Positions 51,554-61,176 of a stretch of 64,000 nucleotides of DNA are shown here, one piece after another (position 1 is the stretch's first letter; each line of letters opens with the position of its first letter). Made by a program: the position numbers and the translations under genes. The DNA is from Ornithinimicrobium sp. F0845. Lineage in GTDB: Bacteria; Actinomycetota; Actinomycetes; Actinomycetales; Dermatophilaceae. The stretch spans positions 159,778-223,777 of the forward strand of contig NZ_JALKAL010000002.1 in the NCBI RefSeq assembly GCF_023015765.1, in the 5' to 3' direction. The notes under the pieces were generated by a model that did not search any database, was not told where the DNA came from, and saw only the letters and a list, made by a program, of their open reading frames with translations.

Positions 51554-52537
51554 CTACCCGCTCCGTCGCTCCCGGCACACGGCCAGGACGGCCATCTCCA
51601 CGGCATACTCCGGGTCGCGGGCGACAGCCGTGCCGGTCCGCAACCCGCCCTTGACCTCCACGTCGGCCGCGGCCACCGCCTGGATCGCCCGTCCGAGTCG
51701 CACGCCGTCCCACCCCTGCGCGGTGCGGCGCGCCTGGTCGACCTGCCAGGGGGCCATCCCGAGATCCCTGGCCAGGGTTGCCGAACTCGCCCGACCGGCG
51801 CTGGCCACCTTGCCGACCTGACGCAGCTGCATGGCGAGGACGGCGACGATCGGCACGGGGTCGAGGCCGCCGGCGAGTGCGTGGCGCAGCAACCGGAGGG
51901 CCTCGGCCGTGTCCCCGCGCAGCGCCGCATCGGCCACCTTGAAGCCGGTGGTCTCGACCTTGTCGCCGTAGTAGGTCTCCACGTCGGTCGTGCTCACCCG
52001 TCCCGTGGTGTCGCGCACCAGCTGCGCGCACGCCGTCGCCAGCTCCGCGACGTCCCGCCCGACCGCCTGGACGAGCGCGGTGACTGCCGGCTCCTCGATC
52101 TGTCGTCTGGCGTCCCGGAACTCCTGCTGCACGAACGCGGCCTTGTCGCGGTCGGACTTCACCGCCGGGGCCGAGATCACCCGGCCGCTCTTCTTGAGGA
52201 CGTCGAGCACGCGCTTACCGCGGTTGCCGCTCTTGTGCCGGACGATCAGGGTCACGCCCTCCGGCCGGTCCTGGGCCAGCGCGTGAGCGTCCTCGACGAG
52301 CGCGTCGTCGGCCTCGTCGAAGTCCTCGACCACGATGGCCGTCCAGCCACCGAACAGCGACGGGCTGGCGTGCACCCCCAGGGCGCCAGGCTCGTAGTCC
52401 GCGGCGGACAGCCGGACCACGTCGAGCTCGGGGTCGTGGGTGCGCAGGGCCACGAGCACGCCGTCCACCGCACGCTGGGCCAGGATCTGCTCGGGGCCGG
52501 AGACGAGGACCAGGTCCGGGACGTCGGGATCGCTCAC
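51554..52537 (-). CDS. holA: DNA polymerase III subunit delta (327 aa)
   Basis: Clamp-loader wrench subunit. VLVSGPEQILAQRAVDGVL, VIVVEDF-like strand, VLDVLKKSGRVISAPAVK and the AAA+ lid/collar with GDTAEALRLLRHALAGG are typical. GTG at 52537 overlaps the stop of the DinG-type helicase gene (GTGA). Normal length. Confidence 0.93.
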   Translation of the reverse strand: MSDPDVPDLVLVSGPEQILAQRAVDGVLVALRTHDPELDVVRLSAADYEPGALGVHASPSLFGGWTAIVVEDFDEADDALVEDAHALAQDRPEGVTLIVRHKSGNRGKRVLDVLKKSGRVISAPAVKSDRDKAAFVQQEFRDARRQIEEPAVTALVQAVGRDVAELATACAQLVRDTTGRVSTTDVETYYGDKVETTGFKVADAALRGDTAEALRLLRHALAGGLDPVPIVAVLAMQLRQVGKVASAGRASSATLARDLGMAPWQVDQARRTAQGWDGVRLGRAIQAVAAADVEVKGGLRTGTAVARDPEYAVEMAVLAVCRERRSG

Positions 52538-54798
52538 AGGTCAAGCCTGCCATCGCCGACGAGCTGGAGGTCCAACTGGTTGAGTCGCGCGGTCACGGCA
52601 TCCGGCGGCAGCTGGAGGTGGTCGGCCAGTTCGGTCAGCTCGATGCCCGCGTCGACAGCATCGCGCAGCTCCTCGTCCTGCTCCTCGGTCCAGGCGTGGC
52701 CTCCGGTGACGGCGGTGCGGGCACTGCGCGCGACCGGTGGTGGGTCGGCGACCGGACCGCGAGCGGCGACGGAGCCAGGTCCGCCACCCCTGGCCGCGCC
52801 AGACCCGGCGGCAGCGCCACCCGTGCCCCGCAGCACCGGATCGGCCACCGGCAACGGTTCGGGAGCGGTCTGGTCGAGCCGGCGCAGGGCGTCCAGCACC
52901 ATCGCCCGGTTGGTCGTCGGCCAGAAGGGCGGCAGCGACTTCTGCAGGAAGCCGGCGTAGCGGGCCGAGACCATCCGGGAGTCCAGGAAGGCGACAACCC
53001 CTCGGTCCTGGCCGCGGCGGATGAGTCGGCCGGCGCCCTGCGCGAGCTTGAGCGCCGCGTGGGTGGCCGACACCTGCATGAAGCCGTTGCCGCCCATCCG
53101 GATGATCGCCTCCGAGCGCGCCGAGGCGAGCGGGTCGTCCGGCCGCGGGAACGGGATGCGGTCGATGATCACCAGCTGACAGGCCGAGCCAGGGACGTCG
53201 ACCCCTTGCCACAGGGACATCGTGCCGAACAGACAGGTCGGCGCGTCACCGGCGAACTGCCGCACCAGCGTCGGGGTCTGGTCATCGCCCTGACAGAGCA
53301 CCGTGATGTCGGTGTCAGCCAGCCTGGACCGCAGCTCCTCGGTGGCGGCCTCCGCCGCCCGGCGCGAGCTGAACAGCCCCAGCGTCCGCCCGCCGGCCGC
53401 GCGCACGAGGGCCTCGATCTCGTCGAAGATCTTGTCCGAGGTGCCGTCCCGTGCGGGAGGCGGCAGTGCCTTGGCGACATAGGCGATCGCCTGCTGCTTG
53501 TAGTCGAACGGGCTGCCGACGTCCAGCCCGTTCCAGGCCGGGCCGCCGCGCCCCGTCAGCCCGAGGGTCCCGGCCACGGAGTCGAAGGTGCCACCGAGCT
53601 CCAGCGTGGCGGACGTCAGCACGACGGTCCGCTCGGAGAAGAGCTTCTCCCGCAGCAGCATCGCCACACTCATCGGGGCCACCCGCAGGACAGCTCCGCG
53701 CATCCGGTCCTGGGTGATCCACGCGACGTCGAGCTCGCGCTCCTCCAGGACCCGCTCGGCGGTGTCGAAGATCTCCTCGACCGCGGCCCGCGCGACCTGG
53801 CGCGCCCCGTCGGCCTCCTCCTTGCCCGCGGGCTTGAGCTCGGTCTGCAGGGCACGTGCCGCGTCACGCACCGAGCCCAGCGCGAGCACGAGCCGGTCCG
53901 GCAACCCGGTCATCCGCCCCTCCGGCAGCGCGTCGAGGACCGCCTGCATCGCCGTCGCCGCCTCGGTGAGGTCACCGGTCTCCCCCATCCGTGCCGCTCG
54001 CTTAGCCGCCGCCGCGACCGTGCCCGAGGTCAGCTCGTCGGTGATCGTGGAGGTGACCCGGTCGGTCAGCTCGTGCGCCTCGTCGATGATCAGCAGGTCG
54101 TGGTCGGGCAGCATCTGCCGACCCTCGAACGCGTCGATCGCCATGAACGAGTGGTTGGTCACGATGACGTCGACCTGGTGCGCCGCGGCACGGGACAGCT
54201 CGACGAAGCACTCCCCCACCTGGGGGCAGCTCTGCCCCAGGCACTCCCGCGCCGAGACCGAGACCTGCCGCCAGGCCCGGTTGGTCACGCCGGGCACCAG
54301 CTCGTCGCGGTCGCCCGACTCGGTGATCTCGGCCCACTCGCGCAGCCGCAGCACCTCGTCCGCCAGCCGGGACCGCTCCCGGTCGACCTGCCCCATCGCC
54401 AGCAGCGCGTCCTCGTCGTCGTCGGGGAACCCGCCCTGCAGCTTGTGCTGGCACAGATAGTTGGACCGCCCCTTGACCAGGGCGAACGTCGGTCGCCGAC
54501 CCAGCAACGGCTGCAGCGCATCGGCGATCCGAGGCAGGTCCCGGTCGATGATCTGGGCCTGCAGCGCCAGGGTGGCCGTGGCGATCACGACCGGCTTGCC
54601 CGTTGCCATGGCATGGGCGATCGCCGGCACGAGATAGGCCAGGGACTTGCCGGTGCCGGTCCCCGCCTGCACGAGGAGGTGCTCCTCGTGCTCGACCGCG
54701 GAGCGCACGGCGTGCGCCATCTGCACCTGCCCGGGTCGCTCGGTCCCGCCCACTCCGGTAACCGCCGCCTGCAGGAGGGCATCGAGATCGGCAGGCAT
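52534..54798 (-). CDS. DinG/XPD-type ATP-dependent DNA helicase (754 aa)
   Basis: SF2 helicase with an iron-sulfur domain. Walker A AGTGTGKSLAYLVPAIAHA (residues about 39-57), the four-Cys Fe-S site (YLCQHK, CLGQSCPQVGEC), DEAH box LLIIDEAHELTD, and C-terminal LWQGVDVPGSACQLVIIDRIPFPRPDDPLA and QGAGRLIRRGQDRGVV. An extra C-terminal stretch of about 120 residues is Ala/Gly/Pro-rich and ends in a small HTH-like segment. ATG at 54798. Coupled with holA. Confidence 0.92.
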   Translation of the reverse strand: MPADLDALLQAAVTGVGGTERPGQVQMAHAVRSAVEHEEHLLVQAGTGTGKSLAYLVPAIAHAMATGKPVVIATATLALQAQIIDRDLPRIADALQPLLGRRPTFALVKGRSNYLCQHKLQGGFPDDDEDALLAMGQVDRERSRLADEVLRLREWAEITESGDRDELVPGVTNRAWRQVSVSARECLGQSCPQVGECFVELSRAAAHQVDVIVTNHSFMAIDAFEGRQMLPDHDLLIIDEAHELTDRVTSTITDELTSGTVAAAAKRAARMGETGDLTEAATAMQAVLDALPEGRMTGLPDRLVLALGSVRDAARALQTELKPAGKEEADGARQVARAAVEEIFDTAERVLEERELDVAWITQDRMRGAVLRVAPMSVAMLLREKLFSERTVVLTSATLELGGTFDSVAGTLGLTGRGGPAWNGLDVGSPFDYKQQAIAYVAKALPPPARDGTSDKIFDEIEALVRAAGGRTLGLFSSRRAAEAATEELRSRLADTDITVLCQGDDQTPTLVRQFAGDAPTCLFGTMSLWQGVDVPGSACQLVIIDRIPFPRPDDPLASARSEAIIRMGGNGFMQVSATHAALKLAQGAGRLIRRGQDRGVVAFLDSRMVSARYAGFLQKSLPPFWPTTNRAMVLDALRRLDQTAPEPLPVADPVLRGTGGAAAGSGAARGGGPGSVAARGPVADPPPVARSARTAVTGGHAWTEEQDEELRDAVDAGIELTELADHLQLPPDAVTARLNQLDLQLVGDGRLDL

Positions 54799-55171
54799 GG
54801 CCCCAGAGTATGCCGAGGTGCCGACACATCTGGTTGGCCGTCGGTCAGGCTGTGGACAGGACGGCAAGCGATGGCCCATGGGGCTCGCTGCTCCTCGGAC
54901 GTCGCGCCTCGGTCCGAGCGCAGGGAGGCGGCCAGGTCTGCGAGAAGCCAGCAGCACCACGCCGGGGGACTGCCTTGCGGGCCCACGGCCAGCGACCTGC
55001 TGGCCGATGGCCATGCCTTGGACCGGCACTCCGCCCAGCTTGACGCAGCAAACAGGCGTCCGGGCAGGCCCCACGGTCGTGACATACCGGATCTGCCGAT
55101 GAGCGTGCGCGGCTTCCGGTCTTATGAGACTCGCGCGGACGCCAGACGTCCCGTTCGGCCGCCCGATGCTG
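54799..55171. other. 373-base gap without a recognisable gene
   Basis: Only short shadow frames are found. One AGTATGCCG word (54807-54815) lies just upstream of the helicase start. This gap is the boundary between the conserved block and the accessory segment that follows. Confidence 0.5.
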
Positions 55172-56292
55172 TCAGCCAGCGATGTGGCCGACGACTTCGG
55201 GAATCTCGAAGAGGTTGCCGGTGTCGCCAGTGTGCAGGAAGGCGACGTTGCTGCCGGTTGGGATGCGGCCAGTGCAGGCGTGGTCCAGGAGGCCGGCTAG
55301 GCCTTTGCCGGTGTAGACGGGGCCGACGAAGACGCCCTCGGTGCGTGCGAGCTCGCGGATAGCGGCGGTGCTCTCGGGTGACGCGACGGCGTAGTCCTCG
55401 CCGATGAAGCGCTGGTCGATATCGAGTTCGGCACGGATGTCAGCCTCGTCGGGGACGGGTGCGCTGAGGCGTTTCAGGACGGCCTGGGTGCGTTCCACGA
55501 TCATGGTGGGGTTGGACCAACTGTCCTCGTCGTACTCGGTGATGGAGATCGAGCGAAACTTGACCGGATGGTCGAGGCTGAGCTTGGCGGCGAGCATCCC
55601 TGGGAGCGCGGTGCCCGCGCCAATGGTGTGGTAGATGAAGTCGAGCTCGATTCCTGCCTCTGCGGATTGGGTGAGCATCTCAAGGAAGGTCTGAGCGTGG
55701 GCGACGAATCCGGCGGGGTGCGCGCCGCCGGACTCCACGACCACGACGGTGTGCCCTTGCTCCTCGAGGGCGGCTTTGCGCTCGGCGATGATGTCCCCGA
55801 CACGGGTCGCGGCAGCCGCATCGGTCCAGATGTCGCCCTTCACGTCGATGACGCGGGTCTCCACACCCATCGTCTGGTTGAGCAGGTAGTTTCCGCGTGC
55901 CTCACCCATCCGGCCGTGCCGGGGCACGTTGCGGGTGAGAACAAGGATCGGGGTGATCCGGCGCTGAGGCAGGCCGCGGCGAACTGCAGCCCGGAGTTGG
56001 TCAGGTAGGCGCCCTTGGTGATCAGGTGGGGGGCGCCTTGTTCGAGTGCTCGGCCCAGGATGAACTCGGCCAGCCGGGTCTTGCTCCCGCTGACGGCGCT
56101 CGGGCCGGCGAGGTCCTCGCGCTTCATGAACAGGTTGATGCCGAGCTCGCGCGAGAGGTTCGGGAGCGCGTGGAATGGCGTCGGGTAGAAGCCCACCCGG
56201 TGCCGCGGCAGCCGGTCGAGGGCCACTCCCAGCGCCTCGGAAGTACTCAGGGGCGCCGGTGTGCTTGGTGCGGCAAGGTTGTCGGAGGTCAT
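55172..56292 (-). pseudogene. ACC deaminase / D-cysteine desulfhydrase family gene, frame-broken
   Basis: PLP-dependent fold type II enzyme split over two frames. The upstream frame (from ATG 56292) gives FYPTPFHALPNLSRELGINLFMKREDL and the PLP lysine in SGSKTRLAEFILGRAL, ending sensibly at GLQFAAAC. The downstream frame resumes at NVPRHGRMGEARGNYLLNQ and ends at 55172. One base is missing at about 55958-55959, where GCCGG-ATC should read GCC GGN ATC. Joined, the protein would be about 372 residues, the normal length. True inactivation or a sequencing error are both possible. The divergent LysR gene is its likely regulator. Confidence 0.85.
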
Positions 56293-56366
56293 GTAACCAG
56301 CGTGGCGCCAGGCTCGCATCAGTGCAAGCGATGGTTTCTTATCAAATGATTAGTTAGACTCATGTC

Positions 56367-57278
56367 GTGAAGTGGCCGTTCGATCCCCGCCATCTGCGCA
56401 CACTGGAGGCCGTCTCTCGGCTGCGGTCGTTCGCCGCGGCCGGCGAGGAGCTCGGGTTCACCCAGTCTGCGGTCTCCCAGCAGATCGCCGAGCTCGAGCG
56501 CCGTGTGGGCACCCCGGTCGTCACGCGTCGACCGGTCCGGCTGACCGAGGCCGGACAGGTGCTGCTCACCACGGAGACAGCCATAACTGTGTCCATGAGC
56601 GCGGCCGCGACTGAACTCGCCGCCCTGGCCGACGGGTCAGTCGGGCTGCTGCGACTCGGTGCCTTCATCTCAGCGGCGACCAGCCTCGTGCCACCTGCCC
56701 TGGCGCAGGTCCGGGCTGCCCACCCGGGTGTACGGCTGGTGCTGCGCGAGATGGAGCAGGGTGAGACGCACGCCGCATTGCTGCGCGGCGATCTCGACCT
56801 CGCCATCACCTTCGACTACACCCACGCCGTCCGCACCCCGCCCCGCGGGATTCGCGAGGATCACCTCATCGACGACCCGATCCTCATCGTCCTTCCCGAG
56901 GACCACCCACTCGCCACGCGCCACGAAGTCGGCCTTCACGACGTTCCGTCGCAGGAGTGGATCACCACCAACGTGAGCCTCGACCTCGGAGTGGCAGACC
57001 TTGACGTCCACGCCGAGCAGCCGGTCATCCCAGCAGCTCTCGACTTCGAGGGCCAGGACTTCCGCACCGCCCTCAGCCTGGTGGCCACCGGGCTCGGAGT
57101 CGCGCTGCTCCCGCGCTTGGCGCTGCACCACGCACCGCCCGGCGTCACTGCCCGCCCAGTCGCGCCGATCCCCATGGTTCGACGCATTCACACCGCACGA
57201 CTTGATACCCGCAGGACACCGCGAGCCGTGCAGCACCTGCGAACGGCGCTGCAACAGGCGGCCTCCGCACTCGGGTAG
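56367..57278 (+). CDS. LysR family transcriptional regulator (303 aa)
   Basis: N-terminal winged helix HLRTLEAVSRLRSFAAAGEELGFTQSAVSQQIAELERRVG, then a substrate-binding domain beginning LLRLGAFISAATSLVPPALAQV. GTG start at 56367. Divergent from the PLP enzyme gene across 74 bases that include ATCAAATGAT, a small dyad, and T/A-rich bases suitable for a T-N11-A LysR box. Effector unknown. Confidence 0.93.
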   Translation: MKWPFDPRHLRTLEAVSRLRSFAAAGEELGFTQSAVSQQIAELERRVGTPVVTRRPVRLTEAGQVLLTTETAITVSMSAAATELAALADGSVGLLRLGAFISAATSLVPPALAQVRAAHPGVRLVLREMEQGETHAALLRGDLDLAITFDYTHAVRTPPRGIREDHLIDDPILIVLPEDHPLATRHEVGLHDVPSQEWITTNVSLDLGVADLDVHAEQPVIPAALDFEGQDFRTALSLVATGLGVALLPRLALHHAPPGVTARPVAPIPMVRRIHTARLDTRRTPRAVQHLRTALQQAASALG

Positions 57279-57398
57279 AGATCCCACGACGCATCCAGAT
57301 CTGCCGCGAGTCGCTCGGTCGTTGACCGGCTGGCGATGCGTCATTCCGCCGCGATCGGGCCACGGTCTTCGCGATGTGCACGCGGCTAAGGTCTCCTC

Positions 57399-58226
57399 AT
57401 GGAGGCCATCCCGCTGACCTGTCTGCTGCCTGAGGGCTTCGATCCGACGCAGTACAAGGTTCACTTCGCCGTCTGGAACCGGATCAAGCATCCGATTGAC
57501 GTTCTAGCGGCCAACCACGAGGAGTGGCAGGAGTGGAACTCGTGGCGAAGCGTCAAGAACGACTTCAATCGCGAGTTCATCTTCTCGATGGCTCAGGACA
57601 AGCACGACTCGACCCTCTGGCTCTTCGGCGGGATCTGGGAGGTCCTGGAGCGCAGGCCTGAGCAGCAGGCGCATTCGTACACGGTGGCGCTCCGTGAGGA
57701 GCTGATGGGCCCGTTCATCCGCCGCCTCTGGGTCCGCCACAAGAGGTCCGGTCGGAACATTCGTCAGAAGATGGAGTCGGTCCTACCCGCGATGACGGTC
57801 TCGTCGATCCTCGAGGAACCGTTCGCGGGTGACCCCTTCCCGGGGCACGATCGGATCAATCACAGCCTCGCCGATCTTCAGGCGGTGGTCAGCCAGGCTC
57901 GGGCTGACTGGCGGATCGCGTTGGAGAGCATGAAGGGCGTGTACGTCATCCACGACAAGGAGACGGGGCAGCGGTATGTCGGCTCCGCGTACGGCGACAC
58001 AGGCATCTGGCAACGCTGGACGACCTATGCGACCACGCTGCACGGTGGCAACGCCGGGCTGAAGGCGCACCTCGAGGAGGTGGGCGATGAGTACTACCGG
58101 ACCAACATGCGGTTCGCACTCCTCGAGTCCTGGTCGATGCGTACCGATGACGACCACATCCTGCAACGCGAGTCGTACTGGAAGGACGTGCTCCATGCGC
58201 GATCGTTAGGACACAACAGAAACTGA
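57399..58226 (+). CDS. Protein with a C-terminal GIY-YIG nuclease domain (275 aa)
   Basis: Residues about 178-275 form a GIY-YIG fold: KGVYVIHDKETGQRYVGSA (GVY at 180-182 and YVG at 193-195), Arg206 in WQRWTTY, Glu258 in LQRESYWK and a terminal Asn at 274. The N-terminal 175 residues contain many aromatic and charged residues (EEWQEWNSW, WNRIKHP) and no family I know. ATG at 57399 without a clear ribosome-binding site. Codon use looks less GC-biased than neighbours. It could be a defence or mobile-element nuclease, but no partner gene is seen. Confidence 0.8.
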   Translation: MEAIPLTCLLPEGFDPTQYKVHFAVWNRIKHPIDVLAANHEEWQEWNSWRSVKNDFNREFIFSMAQDKHDSTLWLFGGIWEVLERRPEQQAHSYTVALREELMGPFIRRLWVRHKRSGRNIRQKMESVLPAMTVSSILEEPFAGDPFPGHDRINHSLADLQAVVSQARADWRIALESMKGVYVIHDKETGQRYVGSAYGDTGIWQRWTTYATTLHGGNAGLKAHLEEVGDEYYRTNMRFALLESWSMRTDDDHILQRESYWKDVLHARSLGHNRN

Positions 58227-58352
58227 CTGGCTGCTCACTCGGCACGACTCGAGTGACCTGACTCGGGTCTATGGACCAGTCAACCGAGCGACCCGCGTCA
58301 ATCCGCCGCGAGTCGGGCGTCGTGGGTGGGGTGGTCCACATAGACCCATTAG

Positions 58353-59585
58353 CTAGTTGCGACCCGGCAGCGCGGCCTCGATGATGCGGGCGGCGGCGGC
58401 CGCGCCGTCTTCGCGCTCGTACTGCTCGCGCACCCTGGTCGCCGCGTTGCGGTAGGCCGGGTCGTCGAGGATCCGCCGCACGGCGGTCAGGAATGCCGGC
58501 TTCGACACGTGCTTGGGTGAGAATACGATCGCGTTGCCCTGTCGCTGGCAAACGCGCACGTTCCATGTCTGTTCAGGTTGCAGGCCCATCCCGACGAACG
58601 GGATGCCCGTCGCGCACGCGGTCTGCACGGTTCCCTGCCCACCGTGAAGCACGGCCGCGTCGACCAGTCCGCCGAGCAGGTGCGCGGGCAGCAGGTCGGT
58701 CACGTGGATGTTGGGTGGCACCACGTCGCCGGGCTCCAGATAGTGCCGGATGGGCGCGAGGACATTGATCGGCAGAGCCCCCAACTGGGTCGCGGCGGCC
58801 AGCGCCACCTCGCGCCGGGCCGACGAGCCCAGACCCAGGTAGACCAGCGGCTCGGGGGCGGCTGCCAGCGCGCGCACGAGTCCGGGCACCTCACCGCCGA
58901 GGTGCGCGAAGATCGGCCCCACGCGCTGGTAGTTCTCGGGTAGCGCGAAGTCGTCGAGCTCCCACGGCATGACCGTGACGAGGTTGACGTCGGCCTCCAG
59001 CAGCGAGGCGACCGTCCGCAGCGGCGCGACACCGTTGGTGTGAGCCACCGCCGACAGCGCGCGCGGCGCGAGTGGGGCCCGGGTGTAGACCCACCGGAAC
59101 GCGGCGGTCGCGATGCGGTCAGCAGCGCCGGCGATCGGACCCTCACCAGCCACGAACCGGAATCGGCGCACCTGGCGGACCTGCGGGCCGGTCAGCGCGA
59201 ACGGCACGGGGTAGTACAGCGGCACACCCTCGGCACGCGCCGAGATCATGGAAGTGACGTTGCTGCCGATCACGACCGCCGCAGCCCGGTGCTGGCGGAT
59301 CATCCGTCTCTCGACCGCGACGCGCGCGGCGACCAGCTCGCGCGTGAAGGGACTGCGGATCGCCTTTCCCTGGTCGAAGTCAATCGCTCGCTGGCGCTCC
59401 TGTGCCGACCACGAGGGTGAGCACGGGTGGTACTCGAAGCCAGCGTCGCTGATCAAGTGCACGAAGTCGTCCTCGTAGCCCATGAACACCGCCCGATGGG
59501 CGGGGTCGAGTGCCCGGGCGACCTCGATCATGCGCGTGGTCTCCGCGAGGTTGAAGGTAACCGGGCAGAACAGCACACTGGCCAC
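58353..59585 (-). CDS. GT1-type (macrolide/UDP-sugar) glycosyltransferase (410 aa)
   Basis: GT-B fold transferase. N-terminal MASVLFCPVTFNLAETTRMIEVARAL and C-terminal donor-binding region VDAAVLHGGQGTVQTACATGIPFVGMGLQPEQTWN, with the HGGxGT motif of GT1 enzymes. GTG at 59585. No polyketide or sugar-synthesis genes are near, so the acceptor is unknown. Flanked by gaps of 126 and 348 bases. Confidence 0.85.
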   Translation of the reverse strand: MASVLFCPVTFNLAETTRMIEVARALDPAHRAVFMGYEDDFVHLISDAGFEYHPCSPSWSAQERQRAIDFDQGKAIRSPFTRELVAARVAVERRMIRQHRAAAVVIGSNVTSMISARAEGVPLYYPVPFALTGPQVRQVRRFRFVAGEGPIAGAADRIATAAFRWVYTRAPLAPRALSAVAHTNGVAPLRTVASLLEADVNLVTVMPWELDDFALPENYQRVGPIFAHLGGEVPGLVRALAAAPEPLVYLGLGSSARREVALAAATQLGALPINVLAPIRHYLEPGDVVPPNIHVTDLLPAHLLGGLVDAAVLHGGQGTVQTACATGIPFVGMGLQPEQTWNVRVCQRQGNAIVFSPKHVSKPAFLTAVRRILDDPAYRNAATRVREQYEREDGAAAAARIIEAALPGRN

Positions 59586-59933
59586 AGTTCCAGTCTATCA
59601 GGCTCCGGAAGCCGATGGACGCACCCCCGGGATGGGAGCAGCACGTGCTCGCCCAAGACCCCGGCGTGCGACGGCACGTGACGGGCAGCACGAAGCCGGG
59701 CCGGGGCCACCCGACAGGGGTCGACGGAAGCCTCTATACACCGCCCCAAGGACGAGGACCGGCTTTGCGTGCTTGACCCTGACCGGAGAACTGGCCCCGT
59801 GACCCCTTCCGCCGCGAGCGGACGCGGAGTCGGGCGGCGTAGCGTCGCTGGGGTCAGTGCCGCCTCGCGCTGGCGGCGGGCGTCGACAGTGGCCCTTCGA
59901 GGTCGCCGCCCCCCATGCTGAGAGGATCAGCGA
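59586..59933. other. 348-base gap without a recognisable gene
   Basis: No convincing frame, RNA or repeat was found here. It lies between the divergent glycosyltransferase and alkyltransferase-like genes, so both promoters should be inside. Confidence 0.4.
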
Positions 59934-60398
59934 ATGAGCAGACTCGACCCCGAAGACATCTTTGCGGCAGTTCGCGCCATCCCGGCGGGCACGGTAATCA
60001 CGTACGGCGACCTTGCCCAGCGTGTGGGCCTCACCCGTAATCACGCGCGCGCGGTCGGCAACGTGCTCGGGAACCGGCCCGACAATGACGCCTGGATGAC
60101 CACCCCTGCCGAGGACCATGACATTCCTTGGTGGCGAGTCGTGAAGGCTGATGGCACGATGCTGGCCGATCAGGCCGACAACAGTCACCGGTGGGTTGAG
60201 TGGGCCAGGGCCGTGCTGGTCAGCGAGGGCGTGGCCTTCACCGACGACGGGCGGGTGGCCAGCCTCGCGACTACTCGCCGCCACCCGGGGGGCAGTGGTA
60301 CGCGCAGTTCACAGTCGAAGCCGTACCGCGAGCCGGCGCCGTGCTGGAGGCACGAGACGATTCAGCACTCATGCCGTGATTGCGCGGCGAGCCGCTAA
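59934..60398 (+). CDS. Alkyltransferase-like (ATL / MGMT-related) protein (154 aa)
   Basis: MGMT C-terminal domain: IPAGTVITYGDLAQRVGL and HARAVGNVLGNRP. The alkyl-acceptor motif PCHRV is replaced by PWWRV (Trp66 and Trp67), so no methyl transfer is possible. ATL proteins bind O6-alkylguanine and recruit nucleotide excision repair. The fold should end near residue 112; the last 40 residues (Ser/Arg/Cys-rich, with CWRHETIQHSCRDC) are unusual. ATG at 59934. ung follows in the same direction 40 bases later. Confidence 0.88.
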   Translation: MSRLDPEDIFAAVRAIPAGTVITYGDLAQRVGLTRNHARAVGNVLGNRPDNDAWMTTPAEDHDIPWWRVVKADGTMLADQADNSHRWVEWARAVLVSEGVAFTDDGRVASLATTRRHPGGSGTRSSQSKPYREPAPCWRHETIQHSCRDCAASR

Positions 60399-60438
60399 CC
60401 CAGATTCGGGTAGGACACTCGGCCATACGCTTGGGCTC

Positions 60439-61176
60439 ATGCTGGAACCAGTGCGGATCTTGGACCGACCTGCCGGGGACAAGAGGGTTGCCCCCGGCTG
60501 GGTCGCTGGGCTTCGTGCGGTCGACCCTGGGATCGACTTCAAGGTCGACGACTGCCTTGAGAGGGTGACCGCTGCCGGCCCATATTTGCCGGTCGAGGAT
60601 GAGCCGAACTCGGTCCTCTGGCGCGCTTTCGAGTTGCCGCTCAGTCAGGTGCGCGTGCTGATCCTGGGACAGGATCCCTACCCAAGTGCAGCGCGCGCGA
60701 TGGGGTTGAGCTTCTCCACTGGCCCAGCCGGCGACGTCCCGGACTCCTTGGCCAACATGTACGAGGAACTCCCGGCCCACTACCCGACGCCGGGAGTGGG
60801 TGACCTTTCTGCATGGACCGCGCAGGGCGTCATGTTGCTGAACCGCGCTCTGACCCTTCCCCGCGACAGGCATGCGCGGCCCAAACGGCATATTCGGTGG
60901 TGGCCGCCACTCGCGGTGGCCGCGATGAAAGCAATCCGAGGAGAAGCGGAAGCTCGGCCGATTGCTGCGTTGCTTTGGGGAGTCCCCTCCCACGGCATGC
61001 GTAAGTATCTGGAGCCAGAGGTGGCGGTCTTCGCCTCCAGCCACCCATCGCCGAGGTCTGTTCAGCGGACAGCAGGCACCGAACGCCCATTCCGCGGCTC
61101 GAACCCCTTCGGCGAGGTCAACCGCTGGTTCGAGAGCCGTTCCGTCAAGCCCATCGACTGGACAATCGTCAACTGA
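60439..61176 (+). CDS. ung: Uracil-DNA glycosylase family 1 (245 aa)
   Basis: Removes uracil from DNA. The water-activating motif is GQDPYP (residues 77-82, Asp79) with AMGLSFS; LLNRALTLP and the leucine-loop motif SSHPSPRS near residue 205 are present. ATG at 60439. In mycobacteria ung lies near thiL and recG, but here it is in the accessory segment next to an ATL gene, forming a small DNA-repair pair. Confidence 0.93.
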   Translation: MLEPVRILDRPAGDKRVAPGWVAGLRAVDPGIDFKVDDCLERVTAAGPYLPVEDEPNSVLWRAFELPLSQVRVLILGQDPYPSAARAMGLSFSTGPAGDVPDSLANMYEELPAHYPTPGVGDLSAWTAQGVMLLNRALTLPRDRHARPKRHIRWWPPLAVAAMKAIRGEAEARPIAALLWGVPSHGMRKYLEPEVAVFASSHPSPRSVQRTAGTERPFRGSNPFGEVNRWFESRSVKPIDWTIVN

